From positions 7,781,764-7,845,763 of the forward strand of contig NC_080422.1 in assembly GCF_029873635.1 (NCBI RefSeq): a DNA stretch of 64,000 nucleotides. Direction: 5' to 3'. Position 1 is the first letter of the stretch; each line of letters starts with the position of its first letter. Origin of the DNA: Malania oleifera (lineage: Eukaryota > Streptophyta > Magnoliopsida > Santalales > Ximeniaceae). Below, piece by piece: positions 21,706-34,521 of this stretch. The notes below the pieces were generated by a model. That model saw only the letters and a program-made list of their open reading frames with translations, was not told where the DNA came from and made no database searches. Made by a program: the position numbers and the translations under genes.

Positions 21706-22791
21706 CAAAAGAAAAAAACTAAAAGAAAATAAGAGAGAAGAAAAGAAATTAAATAAAAATATTTTCTAGAGAAAAGAAGAGAAAGAGAGAGTAAAATAGG
21801 GGATGCTGGAACAGCTGTTGCCATGGAAGCTACTGGAGTGCCTCGGGTATGGTGTTCTCGGGTGCTTGGCTTGCTAGATTTGCTATGGTGGCTGCTGTCC
21901 TCTGCTGTGCTCGGATGGCTGGCAGATTGGAGGAACAGAGGAGCTCCGGTGCTGTGTTCTTGGCAGCAAACTGCTGTTGGTGTGGGCCTCGGAACAGCAG
22001 ACTCCCAGCTGTATTGGAGTGGTTGCTGGAACTCGGGTTGCAAGGAGGCTCGCCGGAGTTGCTGTGTGGAGCTCGCTGTTGTGGCTTCTGCTGCTGGTAG
22101 CAGCAGTGCTGCAAGGGGCTGTGGCCAAGAGGAGGTGCAGAGGGGAGAGGGAGACAGAGCAGGGAAGTTGAGAGGATAAAAGGAAAGAGAGATAAGAAAG
22201 AAAAACAAAACAACAGAGAAGGAGAGAGCAAAGGGAGAGAAGGGCTAAGGAAGAGTGAAGGAAAAGAGAAAAGAAAGAGAAGAGGAAGAAGGGAGAGATG
22301 GGGAGAGAATGGTGCGCAGGGCGCACACTGTGTGGGAGAGAAAAGAAGGATTAAATAGGAGAGGCTGCCCTAGACCCGCATGGAGAGGATTGACCCGGAT
22401 GGGAGACTTGACCCGGATTGTTATATTTTTTTTTCATTTTTTTCATTCTCTGTTCATCTCAAATCTGACTCTTCTGGAGCCCGTATCTCACAAAACTCAA
22501 AACACAAAAGTTGTATATAATCCTTTCTTCTTTCTCCAAAAATTTGAATCGTCTCGATCGGAGCTTGGATAGAAAAGTTATGCATGAAATACGAACAGGT
22601 GTCGGTTTTGGTTTTCGGGAATTTTCTTGCGACAAAAAATTACCAAAACTTCATAAATAGTACAATAAAGTTCAAGAATGATGATTTTGGCACTTTATTA
22701 AAATATTGGACAATTTTGGACATTTAATTAAAAATATAAACCGTAAAGCCCGGGTTAAGATGCCCAATTACGCAGTTTTGATGCGTAATCA
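20973..22791 (-). mobile_element. 3' LTR of the gag-only element
   Basis: It runs from TGACTCACTCG to GCGTAATCA. It contains AAT repeats (about 21,675-21,700) and a GC-rich half (21,800-22,420) that leaves long frames open on both strands. A 186-residue minus-strand frame here has a counterpart in the other LTR, but its composition suggests bias rather than a gene. Confidence 0.85.
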
Positions 22792-22806
22792 CACCCCCCA
22801 ACTAAC

Positions 22807-24507
22807 GTTTTGCTAGTCTCTAGCAAATGACGTGAATGAATCTCAGGATGGTATCTACAACTACATACTCCAGTAATCATGAAATCAATGCACATGCGAC
22901 ATAATTATACCACTTCACATACAGGAACATAACTGAATTTCACACAAGTTTGTTCATATTCAATGCACACCACTCCAAAGCACGCCACTCATGCAAGTTT
23001 CATCGTTTATATGTGATTTGAGAGCAGTATACTCACATGAAGTTAATTAGTGGCACATTCAGAGTTAATGCAATCATATAAGTTCGAGTATAAACAGGTA
23101 AACTCTCGAGATGTGTGTGATGTGTGTGACTCAGTACACCTAGGACGCCAGTGGACACCTACAGAACGGTCGCTTTGACTCGACCTAACTGGTATACCCT
23201 AAAAAACACTCAAAGAAAATGGGTTCACTCATCATATGTGAGGAGGAGTGTCGCGATTAAACATCCCACATATTAAAAGGAACAACGCTAAGTATATGGA
23301 GTGGACTAGTTTGGAAAGGATCTAGCCTATCTAGGAGGTGTCGGGTCATTCACCCTAGCATCTTCTCACCTACTCGCCATATCCAACTAAGACCACCCTA
23401 GATCAACTCATTCACAAACTTGTCATGAATACATCTGAGGCATTAATCGGTTGAAGAATCTTCATACATGGAAAATATGCATCGTCCTTGACATTTTGTG
23501 ATATGTATTTGGGCCGGCATTGACATTTCATTTCATGCGCATGTGTATTGCTTATTCTTTTTTTTTTTTTGCTCATTCTTTTTTTTCTGTCTTTTCTTGA
23601 GCAATAAGGACAATATTAACACTTCTTTTGTAATCTTCATACCATCAATGGGAATTGAGCTCGAATAGTGGTTCATGAACTAAGTCTATCTCTAGGGGTG
23701 ACTTAACCTTCACATCTTGAGTAGGCTACAAAACCTAGGTTTCTATCTCTCCACTAGGTGTCACCTTTAGACTAGCAAATCAAAAATAAAGATTAGTGTA
23801 CAAGGAATCATCCGGAAAAAGAGAATTGAGTTCTATGAACTCTGATTTGATATTAACGCTCAAAAGGACGATAAATAGCTCAAGGATATCTCACAAGGTG
23901 TTATAGTCACCACGGGTGCTCTCTCAGTGCTCACAAGAAACCCTAAGTGCAATGAATCACGTGAATGTGTTTATTCAGCCTCGTCAGATGCCGTGTAAAT
24001 ACAGGAAATTATATAGTCAAATTACCACGAATGTACTACCAATCGATTCTTCATGGAGTCATAAGATCATATAGAGAGAAACTACGCATGATTGACTCAA
24101 GTGTGTCATTCTTAAGCTATACACAAGTATGTGAAGGGTATACACAGTGTTAAGCATGACATAGTACAATGTAATTGCTCAGTGCTCTTATTTCTTTCTC
24201 TCTCTTTTTGATTTTTTTTTTTGTTTTTTTGTTTTTTTTTTTTTGCTTTTTTTTTTAGAAATATAAAACCCGGTACGTGTACGTGCACAGTGTCACATGC
24301 AAATGCTCATCCCCCCCCAACTAAAGTGGAATATTGTCCTCAATGTGAAAGCATAGGGGAATAGAAAATATTGTGCACGGGAAAAGTAAGGCATACCTGA
24401 GTGGCGAAATAATGGAAAACAAAGATCGAACTACGAGAAAATAGACCTGAAAACTAACTAAAAATAAAATAAGATAAAATAAAAGGAAAATAAGGGAAAG
24501 AAAAACA
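22807..24507. other. 3' non-coding interior of the gag-only element
   Basis: No domain found. T-rich runs at 23,558-23,590 and 24,210-24,255. A second purine tract (GTTGGGGGGGGATGAG, minus strand, near 24,308) follows the post-pol-like phrase, so the region looks like the 3' tail of a full element from which pol was lost. Confidence 0.6.
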
Positions 24508-26173
24508 TCACAATTGTCTTGGCGGAGGCTCTGGAGGAATTTTGTCTAGTGGCCGCAGGTCTATAAATTGCATCGGCGGTTCTCCAAATTTGAGCCGCCA
24601 CAGTGGATCAGTCTTCATACCTGCACGAAAATCAACCTCTGATAAATTAATGCGTGTCAAAATACCAAACAATTTGTGTGCAGGTCGACCCTCTTGTGTT
24701 GACAAGAAAGGGTCTTTATTCAACATTGTTTCTAGGAAATGTGCTTCTTTACGAACTAACGGTTGAGAGAAAGTGATCGGAATAATTACCTGCAGTTCTT
24801 CAGAAGCATTAACATTAAAGGTTTTACCTGGTTCTTTGAAAATTATATGCTCACCAGACTGGTCACCCTCTTTATCGGGTGTACATATCATCATACCACT
24901 GCAAGAGTCTGCCTCCACATTAGGTTTTTTAACATTTGATTCAGGCGGGAGTGACAATTTCACGATTTCTGAGCTCGGAGTATGAGGTACCACAGGTTGG
25001 TACTCTGTATGAGTACTAGTCTCCTCATCAACTAACTGCTCCGCTTGTGGCCCCATTTCCTCTAATTTTTCTTTGACCTCTTCGGGTTCAGCCATGACTT
25101 CTAGTGCTGGGACAACTGGTTGTTCGAAGATGAGCATCTCAGGTTGGGGAAATTCTTTCTCGCTTCTCAAAGTGATGACGGCCTCTACTGCCTCAAAGAG
25201 ATCATCGTGCATTTTTTGTTGTGGTTGCTGGCACTCTTGAGGACTAGGCTGAGGTTCTGCGAGTAATTCTTCGTTTTCTAAGATATCCAATTGTGTGCTT
25301 ATCGTATTAATGGTATCCCGCAATTCATTATTATGATCAACTTGAGCTTGCATGAATTGTTGGAGCATGTTCGCCATCTGAGTTATGCTATCCTCCTGAC
25401 GGCATACAGCTCTGAGGGATCTGTTGTGGCTGGTATTGAGGTGGAGGAATATCTGGGTATTTTGGTGGTTTATATCCATCACCATCACTAAATGTGCTGA
25501 TAGGGAGTGTAGTCATGGGTGCCTAAGTGTATCGTGTGTTGCACTGTGGGACATTGTCAGCTAAGTAATCAAAGAATGATAATACCTGATCTGGATCCTC
25601 GATGACGGGCTCTCCATTAGACATAGTCTGGACAAAACACTTGCAATCAAGAGTAAGAGCAGTATAAAAACAATCGTCTAACCTCCATGAGTCGAACCCG
25701 TGATGTGGACAAGTGCTTAGTAGATCCTTGAATCGCTCCCAGCAAGCTCGAAATGTCTCGTCATCCTGCTGCACAAAATTAAGAATCTGTTCCTGCAAAA
25801 ATTTAGTTTTCTGTGAGGGACAAAATGCATGCAGGAATTCATGCTCCATATCAACCCAATTAGTGATAAAGTGAGGTCTCAAGGAATGAAACCAGATCAG
25901 TGCCCTATCCTGCAAAGTAGTAAGAAATAAATTCAGTCTAGTAGATTCGTCAGTTCTAGCATGAGAGAAAAACATGTTGCAGGTTAACTCAAACTCTGCT
26001 AGGTGCTGATAAGGGCACTCAGATTTCGACCCGTAGAATTAGGGTAGCAATGACGTCCTCCCGTGCTGCATCATGAAATTAAGCTCATCATAAGGCAAAA
26101 CAGTGGAAGAGGATGCAATTGCATATTCAAGCTGCAAAAAATCCATTATCGTGCGCGGTACAGGTGCAACCAT
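24508..26173 (-). pseudogene. Gag of the Athila/Tat-like element (frameshifted)
   Basis: It starts with an ATG at 26,173 (MVAPVPRTIMDFLQLEYA). The gag core at 25,975-25,523 reads RLNLFLTTLQDRALIWFHSL, EFLHAFCPSQKTKFLQEQI, FRACWERFKDLLSTCPHHG, a good match to the plant retrotransposon gag family (PF03732). One stop near 26,040, a TAG at 25,523 and a shift near 25,405 separate it from the C-terminal frame (25,488-24,508), which holds SITQMANMLQQFMQAQ and an acidic, Pro-rich tail ending PLDKIPPEPPPRQL. No zinc knuckle is visible. Role if expressed: capsid protein for packaging its own RNA; enzymes would have to come from a partner element. Confidence 0.85.
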
Positions 26174-26287
26174 TTTTCAAAACTCAAATTTTTTTTTTGT
26201 TTTGTTTTTGTTTTCAATTTTTTTTCTTTTTCATAAAACTAATAAAAATGACGGGAAAAATGCAAAATTGAGACTAAGAACGACAAT

Positions 26288-26304
26288 CCCCGGCAATGGC
26301 GCCA
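26288..26304 (-). other. Primer binding site, Athila/Tat type
   Basis: Minus strand TGGCGCCATTGCCGGGG, six bases inside the LTR. This class of plant gypsy element usually reads TGGCGCCGTTGCCGGGG, so there is one change. Confidence 0.88.
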
Positions 26305-26310
26305 AAAACT

Positions 26311-28108
26311 TAACTCACTCGAAAAATGAGCAGTTCGGAAGCTATCCCAAGTATAGGAGTTTTGTCGTGTAATACAAAGCCCAAGGGCTAGATCGTCTCC
26401 TCAGGGAATGTGTTTAATCTCAGATTTTACGTTCTTCCAATCGAAATTAAAAAGGTACTGAACTCAGTTTAGATTCGGAGGTTTTCAAGATTGTGGATAC
26501 TTAAATGAAAACACAAATTAAAGTCCTAAAACTAGCACGCACGGAATTAAATAACAATAAAGGAAACCCTAGGCTACTCAAGGAAATACCTAAACACACA
26601 TTATTAAAGACGGCAACTACAAATAAGGAATTAAAACACGCGGGAATGGAAACTTACTCAAACACAAACATGCACTAAAAATCGGGACTTTAATGCGAAC
26701 CAAGACCTTGAAGTAAAATTAAACTATTAACGATTTAAACGAAGACAAAACACGAGAAAAACAAAACAAAACAAAACACAAACTTTAATAAAAACTTAAA
26801 CTAATCAAGCTTCAATCAAAAATTAAACTTTAAAAGGGTTACTAATTTAATTTCTAAGATAAAGACAATTAGATAAAGAAATAAACATTGTAGCAAAAAT
26901 GAAGACCTAACTAAACATTCCCATAAAAATTCTTACTTTAATAAAGATCCCAAAAGTAATCAAGTCTAAAAGAAACTTTAACAATTTAAAGAATACTATC
27001 CAAGCAAATAACAATAATAATAATAATAAAACAAAAGAAAAAAAACTAAAAGAAAATAAGAGAGAAGAAAAGAAATTAAATAAAAATATTTTCTAAAGAA
27101 AAGAAGAGAGAGAGAGAGTAAAACAGGGGATGCTGGAACAGCTGCTGCCATGGAAGCTGCTGGAGTGCCTCGGGTATGGTGTTCTCGGGTGCTTGGCTTG
27201 CTAGATTTGCTATGGTGGCTGTTGTCCTCTGCTGTGCTCAAATGGCTGGCAGATTGGAGGAACAGAGGAGCTCCGGTGTTGTGTTCTTGGCAGAAGACTG
27301 GTGCTGGTGTGGGCCTCAGAACAGCAGACTCCCAGCTGTATTGGAGTGGTTGCCGGAACTCGGGTTGCAAGGAGGCTTGCCAGAGTTGCTGTGTGAAGCT
27401 CGCTGCTGTGGCTTTTGCTGCTGGTAGCAGCAGTGCTGCAAGGGGCTGTGGCCGAGAGGAGGTGCAGAGGGGAGAGGGAGACAGAGCAGGGAAGCTAAGA
27501 GGATAAAAGGAAAGAGAGATAAGAAAGAAAAACAAAACAACAGAGAAGGAGACAGGGAAGGGCTAAGGAAGAGAGAAGGGAAAGAGAAAAGAAAGAGAAG
27601 AGGAAGAAGGGAGAGATGGGGAGAGAATGGTGCGCAGGGCACACACTGTGTGGGAGAGAAAAGAAGGATTAAATAGGAGAGGCTGCCCTAGACCCGCATG
27701 GAGAGGATTGACCCGGATGGGAGACCCGACCCGGATTGTTATATTTTTTTTTCATTTTTTTCATTCTCTGTTCATCACAAATATGACTCTTCTGGAGCTT
27801 GTATCTCACAAAACTCAAAACACAAAAGTTGTAGATAATCCTTTCCTCTTTCTCTAAAAGTTTGAATCATCTAGATCGGAGCTCGGAAGGAAAAGTTATG
27901 TATGAAATACGAACAGGTATCGGTTTTGGTTCCCGGGAATTTTCCTACGACAAAAAATTACCAAAACTTCATAAATAGTGCAATAAAGTTCAATAATGAT
28001 GATTTTGGCACTTTATTAAAATATTGGACAATTTAGATATTTAATTAAAAATATAAACCGTAAAACTAGGGTTAAGATGCCCAATTACGCAGTTTTGATG
28101 CAAAATCA
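26311..28108 (-). mobile_element. 5' LTR of the gag-only element
   Basis: Direct copy of 20,973-22,791, differing by scattered substitutions and a few small indels, including a shorter AAT run. Its left edge reads TAACTCACTC where the other copy has TGACTCACTC, and its right edge CAAAATCA where the other has CGTAATCA. Confidence 0.85.
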
Positions 28109-28113
28109 CCTAC

Positions 28114-28407
28114 GTCCACGGAGCATGTACCGGGAGAAAAATCCACTATGAAATGATGGCAGTACAAGATCTGATTAGACTCTCCTCAATCCCAGATCCC
28201 CTATACACCCATTCACTTGTTAAACCAGTGTAGAAAAAAACTTCCTAGAGAGAAAGCCCCCTCTAGCTCTCCTTGCACATTACTCTCTTTTTCCCATGAC
28301 TTACAAACATATATATGACACCACACAACCGTTGGATTTAGGGACGATCCAACGACTGTGATAAAAGGCACAATAAATAAATAAATAAAAACATATTTTT
28401 TTTAACA
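28114..28407 (-). mobile_element. Copia 5' LTR, right part
   Basis: Continuation of the LTR begun at 20,862. It ends TTTAACA and is followed by the right copy of AAATC (28,408-28,412). Confidence 0.82.
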
Positions 28408-30398
28408 AAATCCTTACTCACCATCTCCTCCCGAGTTATTTTAAGTCTACTCCTACCCCTTCTACTGCCCCCCCCCCCCCAAAATAGTAACTAAGTCACT
28501 CTTCCTCGTAGGTGCACTATGTGGCCTACATTGCAAGTGTCCATACCATCTGAGTCGTCTCCCCCTTATCTTATCTTCTATAAGAGCTACACCTAACTTT
28601 CCATGAATATGTTCATTCCTTAATACCAATCATCCATCTAAGCATTCTCATCTCAGCAACTTTTACTTTTTGGATATTATGTTTCTTCGTCCCCCAACAT
28701 TCCGATCCATATAGCGTAGCTAATCTTATAGCTGTCCTATAAAACTCCCCTTTCAATTTTAAGGATATTCTACAATCACAAAGTATACTTGAAGCACTTT
28801 TCCATTTTACCCAACCTGCTTTAACTCTATGCATTACATCATCTTCAATTTCTCCTTTAGCTTGCATAAGAGATCTAAGGTATCGAAATCTACAAGTGTT
28901 ATTTATTTCTTCATCGTCAAGTTTAATTTTGTCTCCAATATTCCCCTTATTATTACTAAAATTACCTTTCATATATTCTGTCTTATTTATACTTATCCTA
29001 AAGTCTCTAGATTTCAAAACTTCTCTTTATAATTCTAACTCAGCCTCTACTCCGTCCCTAGTTTCATCAATTAATACAATATCATCCGCAAACAACATAC
29101 ACCATGGAACCTCCTTTTGAATACTCTTAGTCAATTGGTCCATCACTAAAGCAAAAAGATAAAGACTCAAAGCAGGTCCTTGGTACACCTATGGTGATTG
29201 GAAATTCTCTAGTTTTTCCATCTATAGTCCTTACACTGGTCATTACTCCATCGTACATATCCTTAATGACATCAGTTTACCTACTGCACACACCTTTATT
29301 TTCTAAAACCCACCATAAAACTTCCCTAGGTATCCTATCATATACTTTCTCAAGGTCAATAAATGTCATATGCAAGTCTCTCTTTTTTTTCCTAAACTTT
29401 TCCGTTAATCTTCTTAAAAGATAAATAGCTTATGTGGTAGATCTCCCAGGCATAAAACCAAATTAATTTTCTAACACCTTCGTTTCTAACCTTAATCTTT
29501 GTTCAACTACCCTTTCCTATAGTTTCATCGTATGACTCATAAGTTTAATTCCACGATAGTTATTACAATTTTGAATATCTCCTTTATTTTTGTATGTAGG
29601 TATTAAAGTGTTTTTCTTTCGTTCATCTGGCATTTTCTTAGTTTTTAAAATTGTACTAAATAAATTACTTAACCATATAATTCCGTTATCACCTAAGCAT
29701 ATCCAAACTTCAATTGGGATGTTATTTGGTCCCATAGCTTTCCCATTTTTCATCTTCTTTAGTGCAAACTTAACTTCGTTAACTCTAATTTTGTAAATAA
29801 ATCTCATATTTTTAGTCTTTTCCTCATTTGGCAATTCCAAGTTTAAGCCATATATTTGGTTTTCATTAAACAACTTACTAAAGTAACTTCGCCATCTTTC
29901 TTTAATGTCTTCATCCTTAACCAAGACAATATCATCCTCCCTTTTTATACATTTTACATTTCCTAAGTCTTTACTCTTCCTTTCTCTAGCTTTAGCAAGT
30001 TTAAATGTATTTATTTCTCCTTCTTTTGTACCTAATCTATCATACAAACTATTAAATGATCTATATTTAACTTCACTAACAGCCTTTTTTTTGCATCTTT
30101 TCTTGCCTCCTTATATTTTTCAAAGTTATCTATCTTTCTACATTTTTGCCATATTTTATACCAAATTCTTTTTATCTTTATGATTTTTTGTACATCTTTA
30201 TCCCACCACCAACTCTCTCTGCCATTCGAGAATTTTTCCCTTGATTCACCTAAAATCTATTTTGCTTTCTTTTTAATAGAGCTAGCTAATTTATTCCAAA
30301 GAGTATTTGTATTTATCTCATCCCCTATGGTCCAATCCCCATTTTTGATCATTTTATCTTTAAATTTTATTATATTTTCTCCTTTTAGGTTTCACCAT
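28408..30398 (-). pseudogene. RTE LINE piece 2: reverse transcriptase
   Basis: Minus strand from 30,398: linker (NLKGENIIKFKDKMIKNGDW, LWNKLASSIKKK), then ERWRSYFSKLFNENQ, the RT fingers (FALKKMKNGKAMGPNNIPIE, LIPTYKNKGDIQNCNNYRGI), a damaged palm near 29,100-29,400, the thumb and C-terminus (RFRYLRSLMQAKGEIEDDVM, FYRTAIRLATLYGSECWGTK, KVAEMRMLRWMIGIKE), then SWKVRCSSYRR. These are hallmark RTE-clade segments of plants. Several stops and shifts. Confidence 0.93.
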
Positions 30399-30414
30399 CA
30401 CTACAAAAAATTAA

Positions 30415-30845
30415 GGTATTAGTGACGAATTTATGACTATTAGTGATGATTTTAAAATAGTTGTTATATGTGCCATTACTACTAACTTTTAGTGACGAAT
30501 TCAAAATTTCGTCACTAATAATGGAGTATTAGTGACGGATTATAACCATCAATAAAACCCTAATACCGTCACTATATAGTCTAGAAGGACTCAACTCAAA
30601 TTCGTCACTATTAGTAGGGTATTAGTGATGAATTAATAATTCGTCACTATAAGTAGGGTATTTGTGAAAGATTGAAATTCGTCACTAATAGTTTGGTATT
30701 AGTAACGAATTACAGATTTGTCACTAATATTCTGACATTAGTAAAGGATTCAAATTCGTTACTAATACCCTAGCATTAGTGAAGGAGTCAAATTCGTCAC
30801 TAATAGTAGGGTATTAGTGACGAATTTGAATCATTCACTAATAAT
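30415..30845. repeat. CACTA left subterminal repeat array
   Basis: About a dozen words of the type TTAGTGACGAATT and its reverse complement AATTCGTCACTAATA, in both orientations, often as hairpin pairs. In En/Spm elements such subterminal repeats bind the small transposon protein (TnpA). Here that role is inferred from position. Confidence 0.85.
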
Positions 30846-32268
30846 TAGAAAAATAAAAAAACCCTCTAATACTAATTTTTTTTAATCATCAATTCTTATA
30901 TAAAAATCTGTAATTACATTTTCGAATACATAAACTGAAACCATAATTACTACAAAATTCGTAAATCATTCAAAATTTTGAATTTAAATACAAATTCAAA
31001 TAAAATAAAGAAATTACATATGTTCAGATAACAAAAATTATTTAAAAATATTCAAAATTCAAATACAAATACTATTACAAATTCAAATTCAAATACAAAA
31101 ACTCCATTTGTTCAAATAACAATAAAAATTATAAAGAAATAATCAAAAGTTGCATCTGACGACTGTAGTGCATGCATGCATGGCATTGTGTTAATTTTAT
31201 GACAGCCGCAAATCCTACAAATTAAGAGTTATTAAAAAAAATTTAGTATACAAATGGAGGAGAGCTGGCGCTCTGTATAATCAGGAAAAATAATTATATG
31301 ATATAACAAATTCGTAAAGATTTCATAATCATGCATATTACATAATTTGTACGGTAGTAATATCAATAATGAAATATGTAACGTTGCGTTCGAGAGCATA
31401 GATTTCGAACATTTTGAATGAATTTGGACAAATTTTAATACAATTTGATATTATGTTTTTATTAAAATTCAATGTAAATTCAAGTCCAAAATGTCTCCAA
31501 ACACGAGGAGCATAAAATTATATTGAAATTTATTAAAGTCTATTTAAATCTAAATTTAAGATCTAAAATGCATGCTTTGAAACGTAGCATGAGATTAGTT
31601 TATGGGGGATTTGCACAATGACTCAATGAGGTATTAGCATTGCGTGGGGAAGGGGATGCAGCGAATAAATCTAGCCGGGGACACATGACCATTAGCATGC
31701 TTTACTGTTTCATAGACAAGCATTATTGCTCTACTTGAAATAAAACTCTAAATAGTGATTGTGGGGTTTGCAGATGAGGGAAATGGGAAGATTCATGGAG
31801 AAAAAAGGTCATGAACTAGCATGAGCAAGTATGTATCTTTTCAAGTTTTAATGAGAAAATATTAGAACTAAGTAAAATATGTCAGTCAAATGAACATGAG
31901 ATTGGTCATTTGTTTGGTAGCTGAGAAAATCATGGAAAATAAAATTTGGCCTAGGCGCTTTCATCGGTGATCTCGTGCATGGACCATTTTTTTTCACTTT
32001 TTTTTGTTCTTCTCTATAGTGACATTGCAACCCATATGTTCAGATGAATCCCTAATTTGTGTCACATCTTGGCATTCCTACAGATTTTCAAAACTAGAAA
32101 TTTGAAGCATAGATGAGGGAAGGTGAACGTGGCTACGTGGACAATATTTACATTTACCTATCCACTTGTTAGACGAATCCAATTTAGAATTTGACCTTAT
32201 CTGCGCAATATTTTAATTAAGGACAGATGGAGATGTCAATCCAATCGTTATTACTTTAACATTCATTT
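30846..32268. other. CACTA interior without recognised content
   Basis: AT-rich; many AAATTCAAAT words near 30,970-31,110. No gene or bounded element recognised. Confidence 0.45.
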
Positions 32269-33826
32269 TATCATAATTATCGGTGTTCATGGTTGTTTTT
32301 TTTTTTTTTTGGGAAAATTTTAACGAAAATTCAGCAGCATGTCGTCTATAAATTAGACATTTTCCCATAAAACCTACACCTAATAGGTTCAAATAGATCA
32401 TTTATAAGAAGTTCAAGGCACACAAGAACCTATATCCACTACCAACATTCAATACACATCAACTGCATCCGCCATGTTGGAGGCATTCTAGACTAGCATG
32501 CAATCATGTAGCATTCAACAATTCACGATAGTAATACATGTATCCATTAAATTCAGAATATAAATAGCAGAGAACAGTGGATAGTATTGAGTTTAGTTTA
32601 GTATTGTTATTCATCTAGGCATTTGGACATGAACATTATGAGATGATGAGAGCATTTAATTTAAATAATTATGAAAATGATACTCCCTCTGAGTTATGTA
32701 TATATTCAACTTATGCCTTTTTCAAATTTTCAAATCCTTAGCCAAGTGTTTATAATATTTTCAATGATTTCGTCTTGGCAATGAATGCTTTAGGCTTACC
32801 GGACCAAAAACATATAAATGAATGTTTATTTAAATGAACTAAGCCTATATTGCCTCATTTCTTATGATTCCTAACTTTCATTCGTCCTTTCAAAAATATT
32901 TTAACATTGAAGCTTATCATAATTATCGGTGTACATGATTTTCTTTTTTTTGGAAAAAGTTTAACAAAAATTCAGCAGCATACCGTCTGTAAATTAGATA
33001 TTTTCCTATAAAACTTACACCTGATAGGTTCAAATAGATCATTTATAAGAAGTTCAAAGCACACGAAAACCTATATTCACTACCAGCATGCCATACACAT
33101 CAATTGCATCCACCATGCAGGAGTCATTCTAGACTAGCATGCAATCATGTAGCATTCAACAATTCACGACAATAATACATATATCCATTAAATTTAGAAT
33201 ATAAATAGCAGAGAACAGTGGATAGTATTATTATTCATCTAGGCATTTGGATATGAACGTTATGAGATGATGAGAGCATTTAATTTAAATAATTATGAAA
33301 ATGATGCTCCCTCTAAGTTATATATATATATTCAACTTATGCCTTTTTCAAATTTTCAAATCCTTAGCCAAGTGTTTATAATATTTTCAATGATTTCGGC
33401 ACGACAATGAATGTTTTAGGCTTACCGGACCAAAAACATATAAATGAATGCTTATTTAAATGAACTAAGCCTATATTGCTCATTTCTTATGATTCCTAAC
33501 TTTCTCTCATCCTTTCAAAAATATTTTAACATTGAGCTTATCATAATTATCGGTGTACATGGTTTTCTATTTTTTAGGAAAAAATTTAACAAAATTTCGG
33601 CAACATGCTGCTTGTAAATTAGACATTTTTCAATAAAACCTGCACCTGATAGGTTCAAATAGATCATTTATAAGAAGTTCAAGGCACACGAGAACCTATA
33701 TCCACTGCCAGCATGCAATATACATCAATTGCATCCGCCATGCATAAGACATTTTAGACTAGCATGCAATCATGTAGCATTCAACAATTCACGACAATAA
33801 TACATGTATCCATTAAATTCAAAATA
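32269..33826. repeat. About 646-bp tandem repeat, 2.4 copies
   Basis: Copies start TATCATAATTATCGGTGT at 32,269, 32,915 and 33,539; the third is partial and ends near 33,826. Internal landmarks such as CAGCAGCATGTCGTCTATAA and TAGACTAGCATGCAATCATG recur in each. A diverged partial copy lies at 40,890-41,105 on the same strand (GGCAGCATGCCGTCTATAAA), on the other side of the transposase genes. Confidence 0.9.
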
Positions 33827-34521
33827 TCCAACAAGTAAAGCTATCATCTGTATAAGATGAATAGCTATCATATGAAAATTTCCCAACTGAACAAGATATT
33901 CAACTATAATAACAATAAAAAAAATGTACGCATTATGCAACCATATCAAGTAATTAGAAATGACAACATCCAAAAGCAGGATGGATCTATAAGGAGGATG
34001 CATTTAGAAGGAGCACATATCCAAAACGACAGTTCGTTCAAAAGGAAGCCTCATTGAAAACGATAGAACTTTCACAAGGATGATGCATCCAAAAAGTGCA
34101 ACACTGATGGAACTTTCTAAAACAAGAAAGATTAAAACATAATATTATTCTCAAGTTATATTTGTTTGTAATATTAATTTTTTGCAGTATTCATGCAAAC
34201 TATTTATAACTACATAATATAAAAATTGCCCTGAAATATAAGACTTTAGTTCTTCCCTGAATGTGTACTTTTCCTAGAGAATACATGTAATGCTATCTCC
34301 CTCCCACCCCCCCAAAAAAATTAGACCCCATTACTGTCACACCCTAACACTCAGCTTAAGGGGTTTTAGTGTCCAAGTTAGAATAACATATAAAGCTCTT
34401 CAGAGGAGCTAGTATAAGTATTCGTTAATCATTGAAAATTATGCTATATTATAACACAAACAAAATCATAAAATACTTTTGCACAAGTACTATGTTAAGC
34501 TATAAGTACCATACATACCTT

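Larger units (their letters stand above)
20973..28108 (-). mobile_element. Gag-only Athila/Tat-like retrotransposon, 7.1 kb
   Basis: Direct LTRs at 20,973-22,791 and 26,311-28,108; target duplication CCTAC at 20,968-20,972 and 28,109-28,113. The minus-strand primer site TGGCGCCATTGCCGGGG (26,288-26,304) is the type used by Athila/Tat elements. A polypurine tract reading GTTAGTTGGGGGGTG lies at 22,792-22,805. The 3.5-kb interior encodes gag only; no protease, RT, RNase H or integrase signature is visible on either strand. A phrase typical of the post-pol region of such elements (GAGGACAATATTCCACTTTA, minus strand, about 24,318-24,345) lies just past the gag stop. The LTRs are very similar by eye, so it is probably one of the younger insertions here. 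Confidence 0.88.
11780..28407 (-). mobile_element. Ty1/copia element, minus strand, hosting three other insertions
   Basis: Ends are defined by LTR ends starting TGTTGAC and finishing TTTAACA, with the target duplication AAATC at 11,775-11,779 and 28,408-28,412. Inside, on the minus strand from right to left: 5' LTR, primer site (20,848-20,859), gag (from 20,240), protease region, pre-integrase and integrase core to 16,201. RT and RNase H are missing, replaced by gypsy debris (12,087-16,200). Two further insertions split the body (16,763-18,960) and the 5' LTR (20,973-28,108). The whole lies inside the RTE LINE 3' end. Confidence 0.9.

Noticed and set aside
21648..22326. Overlapping long frames of 118-186 residues on both strands, repeated at 26,996-27,642
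   Set aside because: They lie in the two LTRs of the gag-only element, in a GC- and purine-rich stretch that leaves several frames open. Presence in both copies reflects the LTR duplication, not independent conservation.
30415..30845. CRISPR-like regularly spaced repeats
   Set aside because: Words occur in both orientations with irregular spacing and lie at both ends of a CACTA transposon; this is a plant genome.
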